DNA of 64,000 bases from JBCBGF01 sp039193455 (GTDB lineage: Bacteria; Pseudomonadota; Alphaproteobacteria; Rhodobacterales; Rhodobacteraceae), in NCBI GenBank assembly GCA_039193455.1, contig JBCCWO010000007.1, positions 99,733-163,732 of the forward strand, given 5' to 3'. The first letter of the stretch is position 1. Every line of letters begins with the position of its first letter. Both the position numbers and the translations under genes were made by a program. The notes below the pieces were generated by a model. The model was not told the origin of the DNA and did not search any database. It worked only from the letters and a program-made list of their open reading frames with translations. Shown in pieces: positions 41,840 through 50,035 of the stretch.

Positions 41840-42433
41840 TCAGCTGTCGCTGCCGCTATCCTGGACGGCCTCGAGCGAGATCTGGATCGCCACCTCATCG
41901 CTGACGGCGGGTGCAAAGGCGCCCACGCCGAAATCGGACCGCAGGATCGTGGTCGTTGCGTCAAAGCCCAGTGTCGGCGTGCCCTGCTTGGGGCCGAAGG
42001 GGTAGGGCGATGACTGGTTCAGGGTGGTCTCAAGCACGATCGACTTGGTCATGTCGTTCATCGTCAGATCGCCGGTGATGTTGGCGGTGTTGTCGCCTGT
42101 CACCTCGATCGCGGTGGACGTGAAGGTCACCATATCGCTTTCGTCCGCGCCAAAGAAGTCATCGGCCATAAAGTGCTGCTCGCGCGCTTCCCAACCTGTG
42201 AACATGGACATAAGCGGCATCGAGACAGACACGGACGAATTGGCCGGGTTCTCTTCGTCGAACATGATCTCGCCTTCAAACCCGGAGAACATGCCAAAGG
42301 TGGTCGAATAGCCAAGGTGGTTGTAGCTGAAGATGACCTGGCTGTGGCTGGGGTCGAGGTTGAATTTATCGGCTGCGCTGGCCGAGGTGGCGGACACTGC
42401 CGCGGCGGCGGCGAGGAGGGCGATGCGGTTCAT
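41840..42433 (-). CDS. YceI-family periplasmic lipid-binding protein
   Basis: 197 residues: signal peptide MNRIALLAAAAAVSATSASA (about 1-20), then a lipocalin-like YceI barrel (FNLDPSHSQVIFSYNHLGYSTTFG...). The family binds polyisoprenoid chains and is often induced by stress. ATG 42433 was chosen because the signal peptide starts there and GGAG lies 8 nt upstream. Acidic mature protein, ending in a Ser/Asp tail. Confidence 0.92.
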   Translation of the reverse strand: MNRIALLAAAAAVSATSASAADKFNLDPSHSQVIFSYNHLGYSTTFGMFSGFEGEIMFDEENPANSSVSVSMPLMSMFTGWEAREQHFMADDFFGADESDMVTFTSTAIEVTGDNTANITGDLTMNDMTKSIVLETTLNQSSPYPFGPKQGTPTLGFDATTTILRSDFGVGAFAPAVSDEVAIQISLEAVQDSGSDS

Positions 42434-42625
42434 AACGAAGCTCCGGGTGTGAAAGGCGACATAAAGGAAAGTAGCCCCCACGGGCCCATGGGCAACTCTG
42501 TAAGTCTGAACACTGTGTGAGCGAAGGCGAACACTCGCCCCGACTTTTGGTGCGTGGCGGATTGGCGTTGATTTCAGGGGCGCGCTCGCGCAGGCTCATC
42601 GCAACTACGGTGAGGGAGGGAAAAA

Positions 42626-43738
42626 ATGAGAACACGTGCAGCCGTTGCAGTGGGGGCGGGCAAACCTCTTGAGGTGATGGACGTCAATCTCGACGGGCCC
42701 AAGGCGGGCGAGGTTCTGGTTGAAATCAAGTCCACCGGCATCTGCCATACCGACGAGTTCACGCTGTCGGGTGCCGATCCCGAAGGCTTGTTCCCGGCGA
42801 TCCTGGGCCATGAGGGGGCGGGTGTTGTCGTGGACGTGGGGCCAGAGGTCACGAGCCTGAAAAAGGGCGATCACGTCATCCCGCTTTACACGCCGGAGTG
42901 CCGCGAATGCGAGTACTGCCTGCATCCGAAAACGAACCTGTGTCAGTCGATCCGCGAGACGCAGGGACAGGGCCTGATGCCCGATGGCACCAGCCGGTTT
43001 TCAACGCTCGATGGCGATCCGATCCTGCATTACATGGGCACGTCGACCTTTGCCAATCACACGGTCCTGCCCGAGATTGCGCTGGCCAAGGTGCGCGAGG
43101 ACGCGCCGTTCGACAAGATTTGCTATATCGGCTGTGGCGTGACGACCGGCATCGGGGCGGTGATCAACACCGCCAAGGTCGAGATCGGCAGCCGCGCGGT
43201 GGTGTTTGGTCTGGGCGGGATCGGGCTGAACGTGATCCAGGGGCTGCGGCTGGCCGGCGCAGATCAGATCGTGGGCGTGGATATCAACCCCTCGAAAAAA
43301 CCGATGGCCGAGCGGTTCGGCATGACGCATTACGTGAACCCGCTGGAGGTTGAGGGCGATCTGGTGCCCTACCTTGTGAACCTGACCAAGGGCGGGGCGG
43401 ACTATACGTTTGACGCCACCGGCAATGTCGAGGTGATGCGGGCGGCGTTGGAATGCGCGCATAAGGGCTGGGGCGAGTCGATCATCATCGGCGTGGCCCC
43501 TGCCGGAGCCGAGATTTCGACGCGCCCCTTTCAGCTGGTGACGGGCCGAAGCTGGCGCGGTACGGCCTTTGGCGGTGCACGCGGGCGCACCGATGTGCCC
43601 AAGATCGTGGACTGGTACATGGAAGGGAAGATCGAGATCGACCCGATGATCACCCACACAATGGCGCTTGATGACATCAACAAGGGGTTTGATCTGATGC
43701 ATGCCGGGGAAAGCATCCGGTCGGTGGTGAATTATTGA
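42626..43738 (+). CDS. S-(hydroxymethyl)glutathione dehydrogenase (class III alcohol dehydrogenase)
   Basis: Zinc enzyme oxidising the formaldehyde-glutathione adduct to S-formylglutathione; also reduces S-nitrosoglutathione. 370 residues. Catalytic zinc region STGICHTDEFTLSGADPEG...GHEGAGVV, structural zinc cysteines CRECEYCLHPKTNLC (about 92-106), NAD fold VFGLGGIGLNVIQG. GAGGGAGGG precedes the ATG. The next enzyme, S-formylglutathione hydrolase, lies 3.4 kb downstream, not adjacent. Confidence 0.96.
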   Translation: MRTRAAVAVGAGKPLEVMDVNLDGPKAGEVLVEIKSTGICHTDEFTLSGADPEGLFPAILGHEGAGVVVDVGPEVTSLKKGDHVIPLYTPECRECEYCLHPKTNLCQSIRETQGQGLMPDGTSRFSTLDGDPILHYMGTSTFANHTVLPEIALAKVREDAPFDKICYIGCGVTTGIGAVINTAKVEIGSRAVVFGLGGIGLNVIQGLRLAGADQIVGVDINPSKKPMAERFGMTHYVNPLEVEGDLVPYLVNLTKGGADYTFDATGNVEVMRAALECAHKGWGESIIIGVAPAGAEISTRPFQLVTGRSWRGTAFGGARGRTDVPKIVDWYMEGKIEIDPMITHTMALDDINKGFDLMHAGESIRSVVNY

Positions 43739-43745
43739 TCCCGAC

Positions 43746-43763
43746 GCGGGGGCCAGCCCCCGC
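43746..43763 (+). terminator. Hairpin after the formaldehyde dehydrogenase gene
   Basis: GCGGGGGC (43746-43753) pairs with GCCCCCGC (43756-43763). ATATTTTT follows 11 nt later within a Rhodobacterales-type repeat. Probable terminator. Confidence 0.7.
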
Positions 43764-43771
43764 ACCCCCGG

Positions 43772-43793
43772 GATATTTTTGGACCAAAGATGA
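43772..43793. repeat. Rhodobacterales-type intergenic repeat, ATTTTTG-ACCAAAGATGA motif
   Basis: GATATTTTTGGACCAAAGAT and adjacent bases closely match 23404-23422 (TATTTTTG, then CCAAGATGA). I associate such ATTTTTG..CAAGATGA sequences with many Rhodobacterales intergenic regions. Here it merges with the start of the next gene (ATGATGG). Confidence 0.6.
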
Positions 43794-44287
43794 TGGGTGA
43801 CGTTGCTGTGCGCCCGGCGGGTCCGGCGGACGAGGACGCCATTTGGGCAATCCTTGAGCCGGTTTTCCGGGCGGGCGATACCTATACGATTGATCCCGGT
43901 ATCACGCGCGAAGACGCGCTGGACTATTGGTTTGGCCCGACCCATCGCGTCTATCTGGCGGGTGAGGGACTTGGCACCTATTACATCCGGCCGAACCAGG
44001 GTGGGGGCGGCAGCCATGTCTGCAATTGCGGTTATGTCACGTCGCCCGCCGCGCGGGGGAAAGGCGTGGCGCGCGCCATGCTGGCGCATTCGCTGGACGA
44101 AGCGCGGCGGCTGGGGTTTCGGGCGATGCAGTACAATTTCGTCGTCGAGACCAATGCGCGCGCCATCGAGATTTGGGAGCGGGCGGGGTTTGAGACAGTG
44201 GGCCGTTTGCCCGGCGCGTTTCGCCATCCGCACGAGGGTTTCGTCGACGCGCTGGTCATGTACAAGGACCTGACGAAGGAGACCTGA
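43790..44287 (+). CDS. GNAT-family N-acetyltransferase
   Basis: 165 residues (or 164 from the second ATG). Acetyl-CoA-binding motif SPAARGKGVARAMLAHSLDEARRLG (about 86-110), then FNARAIEIWERAGFETVGRLPGAFRHP-type ending seen in small-molecule acetyltransferases of the YhhY/PhnO kind. Substrate unknown. The start lies in the dispersed repeat and lacks a clear ribosome-binding site. Stop overlaps the NYN gene. Confidence 0.88.
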   Translation: MMGDVAVRPAGPADEDAIWAILEPVFRAGDTYTIDPGITREDALDYWFGPTHRVYLAGEGLGTYYIRPNQGGGGSHVCNCGYVTSPAARGKGVARAMLAHSLDEARRLGFRAMQYNFVVETNARAIEIWERAGFETVGRLPGAFRHPHEGFVDALVMYKDLTKET

Positions 44288-45003
44288 TGCCCGACCGCGA
44301 CCGCCCGCTTTATGCCGTTCTGATCGATGCCGACAACATCCCCGCGAAATACGCCGGGGCGATCCTGAAAGAGATCACATCGCTTGGCGAACCGGCCCTG
44401 CGCCGGGTCTATGGCGATTGGTCGTCGGGGCGGTTGTCGAACTGGTCGAAGACGGTGCGCGACCTTGGCCTTGTCGCGCATCAGGAAAGCGCGAATACGG
44501 TCGGCAAGAATGCCAGCGATATCGGGCTGGTGATCGATGCGATGGATATCCTGCACACGGGCCGCTTTGACGGGTTCGTGCTGGTGTCATCGGACAGCGA
44601 CTTTACCGCGCTTGCCAACCGCGTGCGCGAGCAGGGAATGGATGTGATCGGGATTGGTGAGCGTAAGGCGCCCGAAGCGCTGCGCAACGTCTGCAACCGG
44701 TTCATCCTAATCGAGAACATCGTTGATGAGCCCGAGCCACCCGCCCGTGGGCAAACCCCGCGCAGTTCGGACAAGCTGCCGCCCACGGATGCGATCCCGC
44801 TGATCCTGAAGGCGATGGACAAGATCGAACAGGATGACGAGTGGTATGCGCTGGGGCAGTTGGGCCAGTACATCATCGCGGATACGCCGGACTTTGACAC
44901 CCGCACCTATGGCAAGCGCAAGCTCAGCGATCTTGTGCACGGGCTCAAGCGGTTTGAGACCAAGAAGTCCGGCAACCAGCTGGTGATCCGGCGGGTGGAC
45001 TAG
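44287..45003 (+). CDS. NYN-domain putative RNase with C-terminal LOTUS/OST-HTH domain
   Basis: 238 residues. PIN-like NYN domain: VLIDADNIPAKY (first acidic site), DWSSGRLSNW, ASDIGLVIDAMDIL and VSSDSDFTALANRVREQG (metal-binding Asp set). The C-terminal 70 residues (WYALGQLGQYIIADTPDF...GKRKLSDLVHGLKRFE) form a winged-helix LOTUS domain that binds RNA. Likely RNA cleavage or surveillance. Its TAG stop overlaps the stop of the convergent TetR gene. Confidence 0.9.
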   Translation: MPDRDRPLYAVLIDADNIPAKYAGAILKEITSLGEPALRRVYGDWSSGRLSNWSKTVRDLGLVAHQESANTVGKNASDIGLVIDAMDILHTGRFDGFVLVSSDSDFTALANRVREQGMDVIGIGERKAPEALRNVCNRFILIENIVDEPEPPARGQTPRSSDKLPPTDAIPLILKAMDKIEQDDEWYALGQLGQYIIADTPDFDTRTYGKRKLSDLVHGLKRFETKKSGNQLVIRRVD

Positions 45004-45623
45004 GGTTTGGCGCCGTATCGGGCCATGAACGTAGCCACGGCCCCGTTGGCCACACGCTCGATCTCGTCTTCGCTGAAGCTGTCCTGCATCCCGAACATGA
45101 GTTTCGGGAAGAGATCGGCCTTGCAGAGTTCGATGAACTGATCGGCGGCCAGATCGCAATCGTCGATGACCAGTTCGCCCCGCTCGATCGCCTGATTGAA
45201 ATAGGCGATCATCTTCAGGCGGGTCCGGGCCGGGCCCGATTCCCAGAATTCCTTGCCCAGGCCCGGAAACCGTTCGGATTCGGCCACGCAGACGCGAAAG
45301 ACGTTGCGACCGAAGGGCGACAGGAACAGCTTCATCATGCGCAAGGCCGCCCGCTTGAGCGCCTCGCGGGGCGGCGCGCTCATCGCGATCATTTCGTCTG
45401 TCGCGGCTTCCTGGGCCAGACATTCGTTCTTGGCGACCTCCATGAAGAGGATGCGCTTGTCCGGGAAGTAGCTATAAAGCGTTGCTTTGGAGACCCGCGC
45501 AGAGCGCGCGATATCGTCCACACTCGCACCTTCGAAACCGTCGCGCAGGAACACCGTTCGCGCCCCATCGAGAACCTGGGCATGCTTGCGGCCTTGCTTG
45601 ACGGTATCGGTGTGAATGTTCAT
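45000..45623 (-). CDS. TetR-family transcriptional regulator
   Basis: 207 residues from ATG 45623, preceded by AAGGAGACCCC; a longer in-frame ORF to 45713 lacks support. HTH is GASVDDIARSARVSKATLYSYFPDKRILFMEV (about 31-62) and the C-terminal domain has the TetR_C form (FIELCKADLFPKLMFG). Target unknown; two operator-like palindromes lie nearby, one in its own leader and one upstream of the divergently spaced small secreted gene. Confidence 0.88.
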   Translation of the reverse strand: MNIHTDTVKQGRKHAQVLDGARTVFLRDGFEGASVDDIARSARVSKATLYSYFPDKRILFMEVAKNECLAQEAATDEMIAMSAPPREALKRAALRMMKLFLSPFGRNVFRVCVAESERFPGLGKEFWESGPARTRLKMIAYFNQAIERGELVIDDCDLAADQFIELCKADLFPKLMFGMQDSFSEDEIERVANGAVATFMARYGAKP

Positions 45624-45652
45624 GGGGTCTCCTTCAGCAGCGCATATATATA

Positions 45653-45664
45653 AACTGCACAGTT
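45653..45664. promoter_or_regulatory. Operator-like palindrome in the TetR leader
   Basis: AACTGCACAGTT, perfect arms AACTG/CAGTT with a 2-nt centre, 30 nt upstream of the TetR start next to TATATATA. Suggests autorepression. Confidence 0.5.
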
Positions 45665-45719
45665 CAGTTTTTTCAAGTGATCGAGGTGCAGTCCCGGCCA
45701 GCCATCTCGACAATCTAAC

Positions 45720-45953
45720 TTACTTTGCCTCTGCGGCCAGTTTGATGGTGACAAGCTCTTGCGGGGCATAGATCCCGCAGGTGACGCGGGGGACGCCGAC
45801 GTTCTTTTCCAGCTGTGAGCAGTGAAACGCAGGGGGGTTGGCGAATTTGCGTTTGTGATCGGTAGCAAGGCAAGCGCCCGGTGCGCAGGCCATGGCCGTT
45901 TTGGAAACCATCAGGCCGATAACGATGAAGGCGGTGGTTAAAACCAGTCTCAT
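45720..45953 (-). CDS. Small secreted cysteine-containing protein
   Basis: 77 residues, not recognised. A signal peptide is clear (MRLVLTTAFIVIGLMVSKTAMA, cleavage about 22). The mature part has four cysteines (CAPGAC, HCSQ, TCGIY), likely two disulfides, and is basic. GGGAGGA precedes the ATG. Same strand as the TetR gene, about 96 nt upstream of it. A periplasmic role is inferred from the signal only. Confidence 0.65.
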   Translation of the reverse strand: MRLVLTTAFIVIGLMVSKTAMACAPGACLATDHKRKFANPPAFHCSQLEKNVGVPRVTCGIYAPQELVTIKLAAEAK

Positions 45954-45990
45954 GCATTCCTCCCAACTTGGTTCAATTTTTAGTGAACTA

Positions 45991-46002
45991 AACCGTTCGG
46001 TT
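45991..46002. promoter_or_regulatory. Operator-like palindrome AACCG-TT-CGGTT
   Basis: AACCGTTCGGTT in AT-rich DNA, 38 nt upstream of the small secreted gene and flanked by GAACTA and CAAAT. Its form is typical of TetR operators. It lies between the small gene (-) and the AEC transporter (+) and could control either. Confidence 0.5.
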
Positions 46003-46115
46003 CAAATTTACACGGATTGGTATCGTGAGGTCAAGACCAGGGGTCGGCACGTCGGTTCACGTCTTGGCGATGCTGCGCAATTGCGCTTCGGTGGCGCAGC
46101 CGATAGGTCGGCTTT

Positions 46116-47045
46116 ATGGTCGGTATCTTTCTCCAGACCCTGCCATTTTTTGCGTTGATCGGTCTGGGCTACTGGGCGGGCTACACAGGCTTTTTCAGCG
46201 AAGAGGCGACCGCCTATCTGACCAAATTCGTCTTCTACTTTGCGCTCTCGGCGATGCTGTTTCGGTTTTCGGCGAACCTGTCGCTGGCGGATGTGCTCGA
46301 TTGGGATTTCGTGCTGGCCTATCTGGCGGCAACGCTGGCCGTTTACATCCTTGCCACGCTTGTTGCGCTGTTGCGCAGCCGCGGCGTGGAAGAGGCCGCG
46401 GTCGAGGCGCAGTGTTCGGTCATCGGCAATGTGGGTTTCCTTGGCGTGCCCATGCTGGTTCTGCTTTTGGGCGAGGCGGCGATCGGGCCGGTGTTGTTGG
46501 TGCTGGCGGTGGATCTGATCGTTTTCGGCAGTTTAATCGTGATCCTGATCACCGGCAGCCGCGATGGGCGCATGTCGCTGGGCGTTTTGCGCACGGTTGG
46601 GCTGGGGCTGTTGAAGAACCCGATGATCGTGTCGATCACGACCGGATTGATCTGGTCGGCCTTTGCCCTGCCGATCCCCAAACCGGTGAACGAGTTTCTG
46701 TCGATCCTGGGCGCGGCTGCAACGCCCGGTGCGCTGTTTGCCATCGGGGCATCGCTTGCCTCGAAATCCGCCGAGCGGGTGTCGGTCGCGGTGTGGCTGT
46801 CGCTGTGCAAGCTGGTGCTGCACCCGGCGGCGGTAGCGGTTGCCGCGCTGATCCTGTTCCCGGTCGAGCCCTATGCGGCGGGTGTGATGATTGCCGCCGC
46901 CGCGCTGCCGGTCGCGGGCAATGTCTTTATCCTGGCGCAGCACTACGGCGTGGCACCGCAGCGGGTGTCGGCGACCATCCTGATCTCGACGGTTGCGTCG
47001 GTGGTCACCGTAAGCGGGGTGGTGGCCTGGGTCAGCGCGCTCTGA
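46116..47045 (+). CDS. AEC-family (auxin efflux carrier type) transporter
   Basis: 309-residue membrane protein with about ten spans in two halves. FFALIGLGYWAGYTGFFSEEATAYLTKFVFYFALSAMLFR is the AEC N-terminal unit, and CSVIGNVGFLGVPML holds the conserved N-x-G-F/L-x-G-P motif. Bacterial AEC proteins move organic acids such as malate or malonate; substrate is unknown. No strong ribosome-binding site is visible at this start. Confidence 0.88.
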   Translation: MVGIFLQTLPFFALIGLGYWAGYTGFFSEEATAYLTKFVFYFALSAMLFRFSANLSLADVLDWDFVLAYLAATLAVYILATLVALLRSRGVEEAAVEAQCSVIGNVGFLGVPMLVLLLGEAAIGPVLLVLAVDLIVFGSLIVILITGSRDGRMSLGVLRTVGLGLLKNPMIVSITTGLIWSAFALPIPKPVNEFLSILGAAATPGALFAIGASLASKSAERVSVAVWLSLCKLVLHPAAVAVAALILFPVEPYAAGVMIAAAALPVAGNVFILAQHYGVAPQRVSATILISTVASVVTVSGVVAWVSAL

Positions 47046-47101
47046 TCCTTGCGGGGGCGTGCGCGGGCGGTTAGCCACGACTGGACAAGGGAGAGCAAGC
47101 G

Positions 47102-47932
47102 ATGGAAATCCTATCCGAGAACCGGAGCTTTGGCGGTGTGCAAGGCGTCTATCGGCACGCCGCACAGACGACGCGCTGTCCGATGACCTTTGGGCTGTAC
47201 CTGCCGCCGCAGGCAGAGGTCGGGCCGGTGCCGGTCCTGTGGTATCTTTCGGGTCTGACCTGCACGCATGAGAACGCCATGACCAAGGCCGGGGCACAGG
47301 CCTGGGCGGCGGAGGCGGGGTTGGCGATCGTCTTTCCCGATACCTCGCCGCGGGGCGAAGCAGTGGCCGATGACGACGCCTTTGATCTGGGCAAAGGCGC
47401 GGGCTTTTACGTGGATGCCAAGGAATCGCCCTGGAGCGCGCATTTCCGGATGTGGAGCTATATCTCGCAGGAGCTGCCCGCACTGGTCGCGGATGCGTTT
47501 CCTGTGGATGCGGAGCGGTTCGGTGTCACCGGCCATTCGATGGGCGGGCACGGTGCGCTGACGCTGGCCCTGACCCTGCCGGATCTTTTCAAGAGCGTTT
47601 CGGCCTTTGCGCCGATCGCAAACCCGACCGCCAGCGATTGGGGGCGCAAACAGTTCACTGCCTACCTCGGCAGCTATGAAGAGGATTGGGGTGCCCATGA
47701 CGCAAGCCTGCTGATGGCCGAAAACGGCTATCCGGGGCACGTGCTGGTCGATCAGGGCAGCGAGGATCAGTTTCTCGATCTGCTCAAGCCCGAATCCCTG
47801 GCGCTGGCCGCGGCCGGGCGGCGCCAGGCCTCGACGTTGCGGATGCAGCCCGGCTATGATCACAGCTACTTTTTCGTTGCCTCGTTCATGCGCGATCATA
47901 TGCAGTTCCATGCCGAGGCGCTGGGCGCGTGA
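47102..47932 (+). CDS. fghA: S-formylglutathione hydrolase
   Basis: Esterase that releases formate and glutathione from S-formylglutathione, the second step of formaldehyde detoxification after the class III dehydrogenase at 42.6 kb. 276 residues; nucleophile Ser in GHSMGGHGAL (about 145-154), Asp in VDQGSEDQFL and His in GYDHSYFF complete the triad. GGGAGAG precedes the ATG. Stop overlaps the next gene (GTGA). Confidence 0.95.
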   Translation: MEILSENRSFGGVQGVYRHAAQTTRCPMTFGLYLPPQAEVGPVPVLWYLSGLTCTHENAMTKAGAQAWAAEAGLAIVFPDTSPRGEAVADDDAFDLGKGAGFYVDAKESPWSAHFRMWSYISQELPALVADAFPVDAERFGVTGHSMGGHGALTLALTLPDLFKSVSAFAPIANPTASDWGRKQFTAYLGSYEEDWGAHDASLLMAENGYPGHVLVDQGSEDQFLDLLKPESLALAAAGRRQASTLRMQPGYDHSYFFVASFMRDHMQFHAEALGA

Positions 47933-48372
47933 TCTATGTCGACGCCGACGCTTGCCCGGTGAAGGCGGAGGTGGAAAAGGTGGCCACCCGTCGTGGCGTG
48001 CGTGTGGCGATGGTGTCGAATGGCGGGCTGCGCCCCTCGGGCAACCCTTTGATCGAGATGGTCTATGTTGATCAGGGGCCGGACGAAGCCGACAAGTGGA
48101 TTGCCGAGCGTACGGGTGCGGGCGATGTGGTGGTGACCACCGACATCCCGCTGGCCGCCCGCTGTGTCGAGAAGGGTGCAGCGGTTGTGAAGCCCAACGG
48201 AGAGCGGCTGACCGGGCGCAATATCGGCACCGTTCTGGCCACCCGCGATCTGATGGCGGACCTGCGCGCGGCCGATCCGTTCCGACAAGGTGGCGGGCGC
48301 GCCTTTTCCAATGCCGACAAATCGCGATTTCTCGACGCGCTGGACCGTGCACTCGGGCCGCAAAAGCCCTAG
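47929..48372 (+). CDS. UPF0178 (YaiI/YqxD, DUF188) family protein
   Basis: 147 residues, starts with GTG overlapping the fghA stop. IYVDADACPVKAEVEKVATRRG at the N-terminus and VVTTDIPLAARCVEKGAAVVKPNGE are diagnostic. PIN-like fold with acidic residues suggests a nuclease, but function is unproven. Confidence 0.93.
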   Translation: MIYVDADACPVKAEVEKVATRRGVRVAMVSNGGLRPSGNPLIEMVYVDQGPDEADKWIAERTGAGDVVVTTDIPLAARCVEKGAAVVKPNGERLTGRNIGTVLATRDLMADLRAADPFRQGGGRAFSNADKSRFLDALDRALGPQKP

Positions 48373-48381
48373 ACCGAACCC

Positions 48382-49347
48382 ATGGCCCTAAGTATCGGAC
48401 AGCAAGGCACAGCGGCAGGTGCGGCGTGGGCGGTGGCGGCGGTGACCTGCTTTTCCATCAATGATGTTCTGATCAAGCTGCTGAGCGGTGGATACGCCCT
48501 GCATCAGGTGATCCTGACCCGATCGTTTGTTGGGATGGCAATTCTCTTTGCGGTGATCGTGCCGCTGACGGGCGGGCTTGGGCAGCTGCGGACGCGGCGG
48601 CTGGGCATGCATCTGGTGCGCGGCCTGTGCGTTGTCTTTTCGAACCTGTGTTTCTTCATGGCGTTGGCCGCGCTGCCCCTGGCCGAGGCTGTGGCGATCT
48701 TCTTCGTCAGCCCGCTGCTGATCTCGGTCTTCTCGGTGGTGTTCTTGGGTGAACACGTTGGTCCGCGCCGCTGGGCGGCGATTGCGGTGGGGTTCGTGGG
48801 TGTTCTGACCGTGCTGCGCCCGGGGTCAGAGGCGTTTCAGATCGCCGCCATCCTGCCGCTTGCCGCGGCGGTCGGATATGCGACGCTGCACACGCTGACC
48901 CGCAGGCTGGGGTCGACGGAAAGCGCGACGGCGCTCGCCTTCTATATCCAGGTGATGTTTCTGGTGACCTCTGGCTCAGTCGGTCTGGCGGTTGGCCATG
49001 GCGCCTATGACACCGGCGTGCACCCCTCGCTCTCGTTCCTGTTGCGCGGGTGGATCTGGCCCGCGCCGCAGGACTTTGCGATGATGTGTTGCATCGGGCT
49101 GACCAGTATCCTTGGCGGGTTTTCGATCAGCCAGGCCTACCGTTTGTCCGAGGCGGGTCTGGTGGCCCCGTTCGAATACGCCGCGATGCCGCTGGCGGTG
49201 TTTTTCGGGTTCACGATTTTCGGCGAGTGGCCCGATCTGTGGGCCTGGTTCGGCATCGCGCTGATCCTGACGGCGGGCCTTGTCCTAATCTGGCGCGAGG
49301 CGGTGGCCCGGCGCAGCGCGGCGTCGCGCCCGCCGGATGCGCGGTGA
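48382..49347 (+). CDS. DMT-superfamily (EamA) transporter
   Basis: 321 residues, ten membrane spans in two EamA repeats. The first repeat ends in FFVSPLLISVFSVVFLGEHVGPRRWAAI and the second has AGLVAPFEYAAMPLAVFFGFTIFGEWPD, both typical. Exporter of amino acids or metabolites by family; substrate not inferable. Ten nt after the UPF0178 gene. Confidence 0.9.
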   Translation: MALSIGQQGTAAGAAWAVAAVTCFSINDVLIKLLSGGYALHQVILTRSFVGMAILFAVIVPLTGGLGQLRTRRLGMHLVRGLCVVFSNLCFFMALAALPLAEAVAIFFVSPLLISVFSVVFLGEHVGPRRWAAIAVGFVGVLTVLRPGSEAFQIAAILPLAAAVGYATLHTLTRRLGSTESATALAFYIQVMFLVTSGSVGLAVGHGAYDTGVHPSLSFLLRGWIWPAPQDFAMMCCIGLTSILGGFSISQAYRLSEAGLVAPFEYAAMPLAVFFGFTIFGEWPDLWAWFGIALILTAGLVLIWREAVARRSAASRPPDAR

Positions 49348-49405
49348 GGCTTCGCAAAGGCGCGCTGTGCCGTTAGGAAAGCACGATACCAGTTCGGAGA
49401 GCCGC

Positions 49406-50035
49406 ATGCCCGCCATCGACGCCGTCATCTTTGACATCGGCAATGTGCTGATCGAGTGGCAGCCTGAGCGCTACTACGATGCCAAGATCGGACCGGCGCG
49501 GCGCAAGGCGATGTTTGCGGCGGTTGATCTGCACGCGATGAATGATCGTGTCGACCGGGGGGAGGGGTTTCGCGATGTGATCTATGCCACCGCCGCCGCC
49601 TATCCCGAGTGGTCCGCAGAAATCCGCGATTGGCATGATCGGTGGCTGGACCTTGCGGGGCCGGAAATTCCGCATTCCGTCGCCCTGCTGCGGCGGCTTC
49701 GCGCGCGGGGCGTACCGGTCTTTGCCCTGTCGAATTTCGGGGTGGGGAGCTTTGCGTTGAGTGAGACGGCCTACAGCTTTCTGACCGAGTTCGACCGCCG
49801 GTACATTTCCGGCCATATGGAAGTGATCAAACCAGATCCGCGGATTTACGAGATGGTCGAAGAGGATTGCGGCTTGGCGCCCGAGCGCCTGCTTTTTGCC
49901 GATGACCGCGCGGACAATATCGCCGCCGCTGCCGCGCGGGGCTGGCAGACGCATCTGTTTGACGGCCCGGGCGGCAGGGCCGACCGGTTGGTGGCCGAGG
50001 GGCTGCTCACCCAGGACGAGGCGCGCGCCGCATGA
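49406..50035 (+). CDS. HAD-family hydrolase (haloacid dehalogenase type, HAD-IA)
   Basis: 209 residues from ATG 49406, preceded by GGAGAG. Motif I is DAVIFDIGNVLIEWQPERYY (note FDIGNV, not FDxDGT, as in YihX-like HAD-IA proteins), motif II ALSNFG, and motif III/IV KPDPRIYEMVEE...LLFADDRADNIAAA. Likely sugar-phosphate phosphatase. Stop overlaps the cyclodeaminase-family gene by 4 nt. Confidence 0.9.
   Translation: MPAIDAVIFDIGNVLIEWQPERYYDAKIGPARRKAMFAAVDLHAMNDRVDRGEGFRDVIYATAAAYPEWSAEIRDWHDRWLDLAGPEIPHSVALLRRLRARGVPVFALSNFGVGSFALSETAYSFLTEFDRRYISGHMEVIKPDPRIYEMVEEDCGLAPERLLFADDRADNIAAAAARGWQTHLFDGPGGRADRLVAEGLLTQDEARAA

Noticed and set aside
45644..45652. TATATATA as a simple repeat of interest
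   Set aside because: Short and best explained as part of the TetR promoter.
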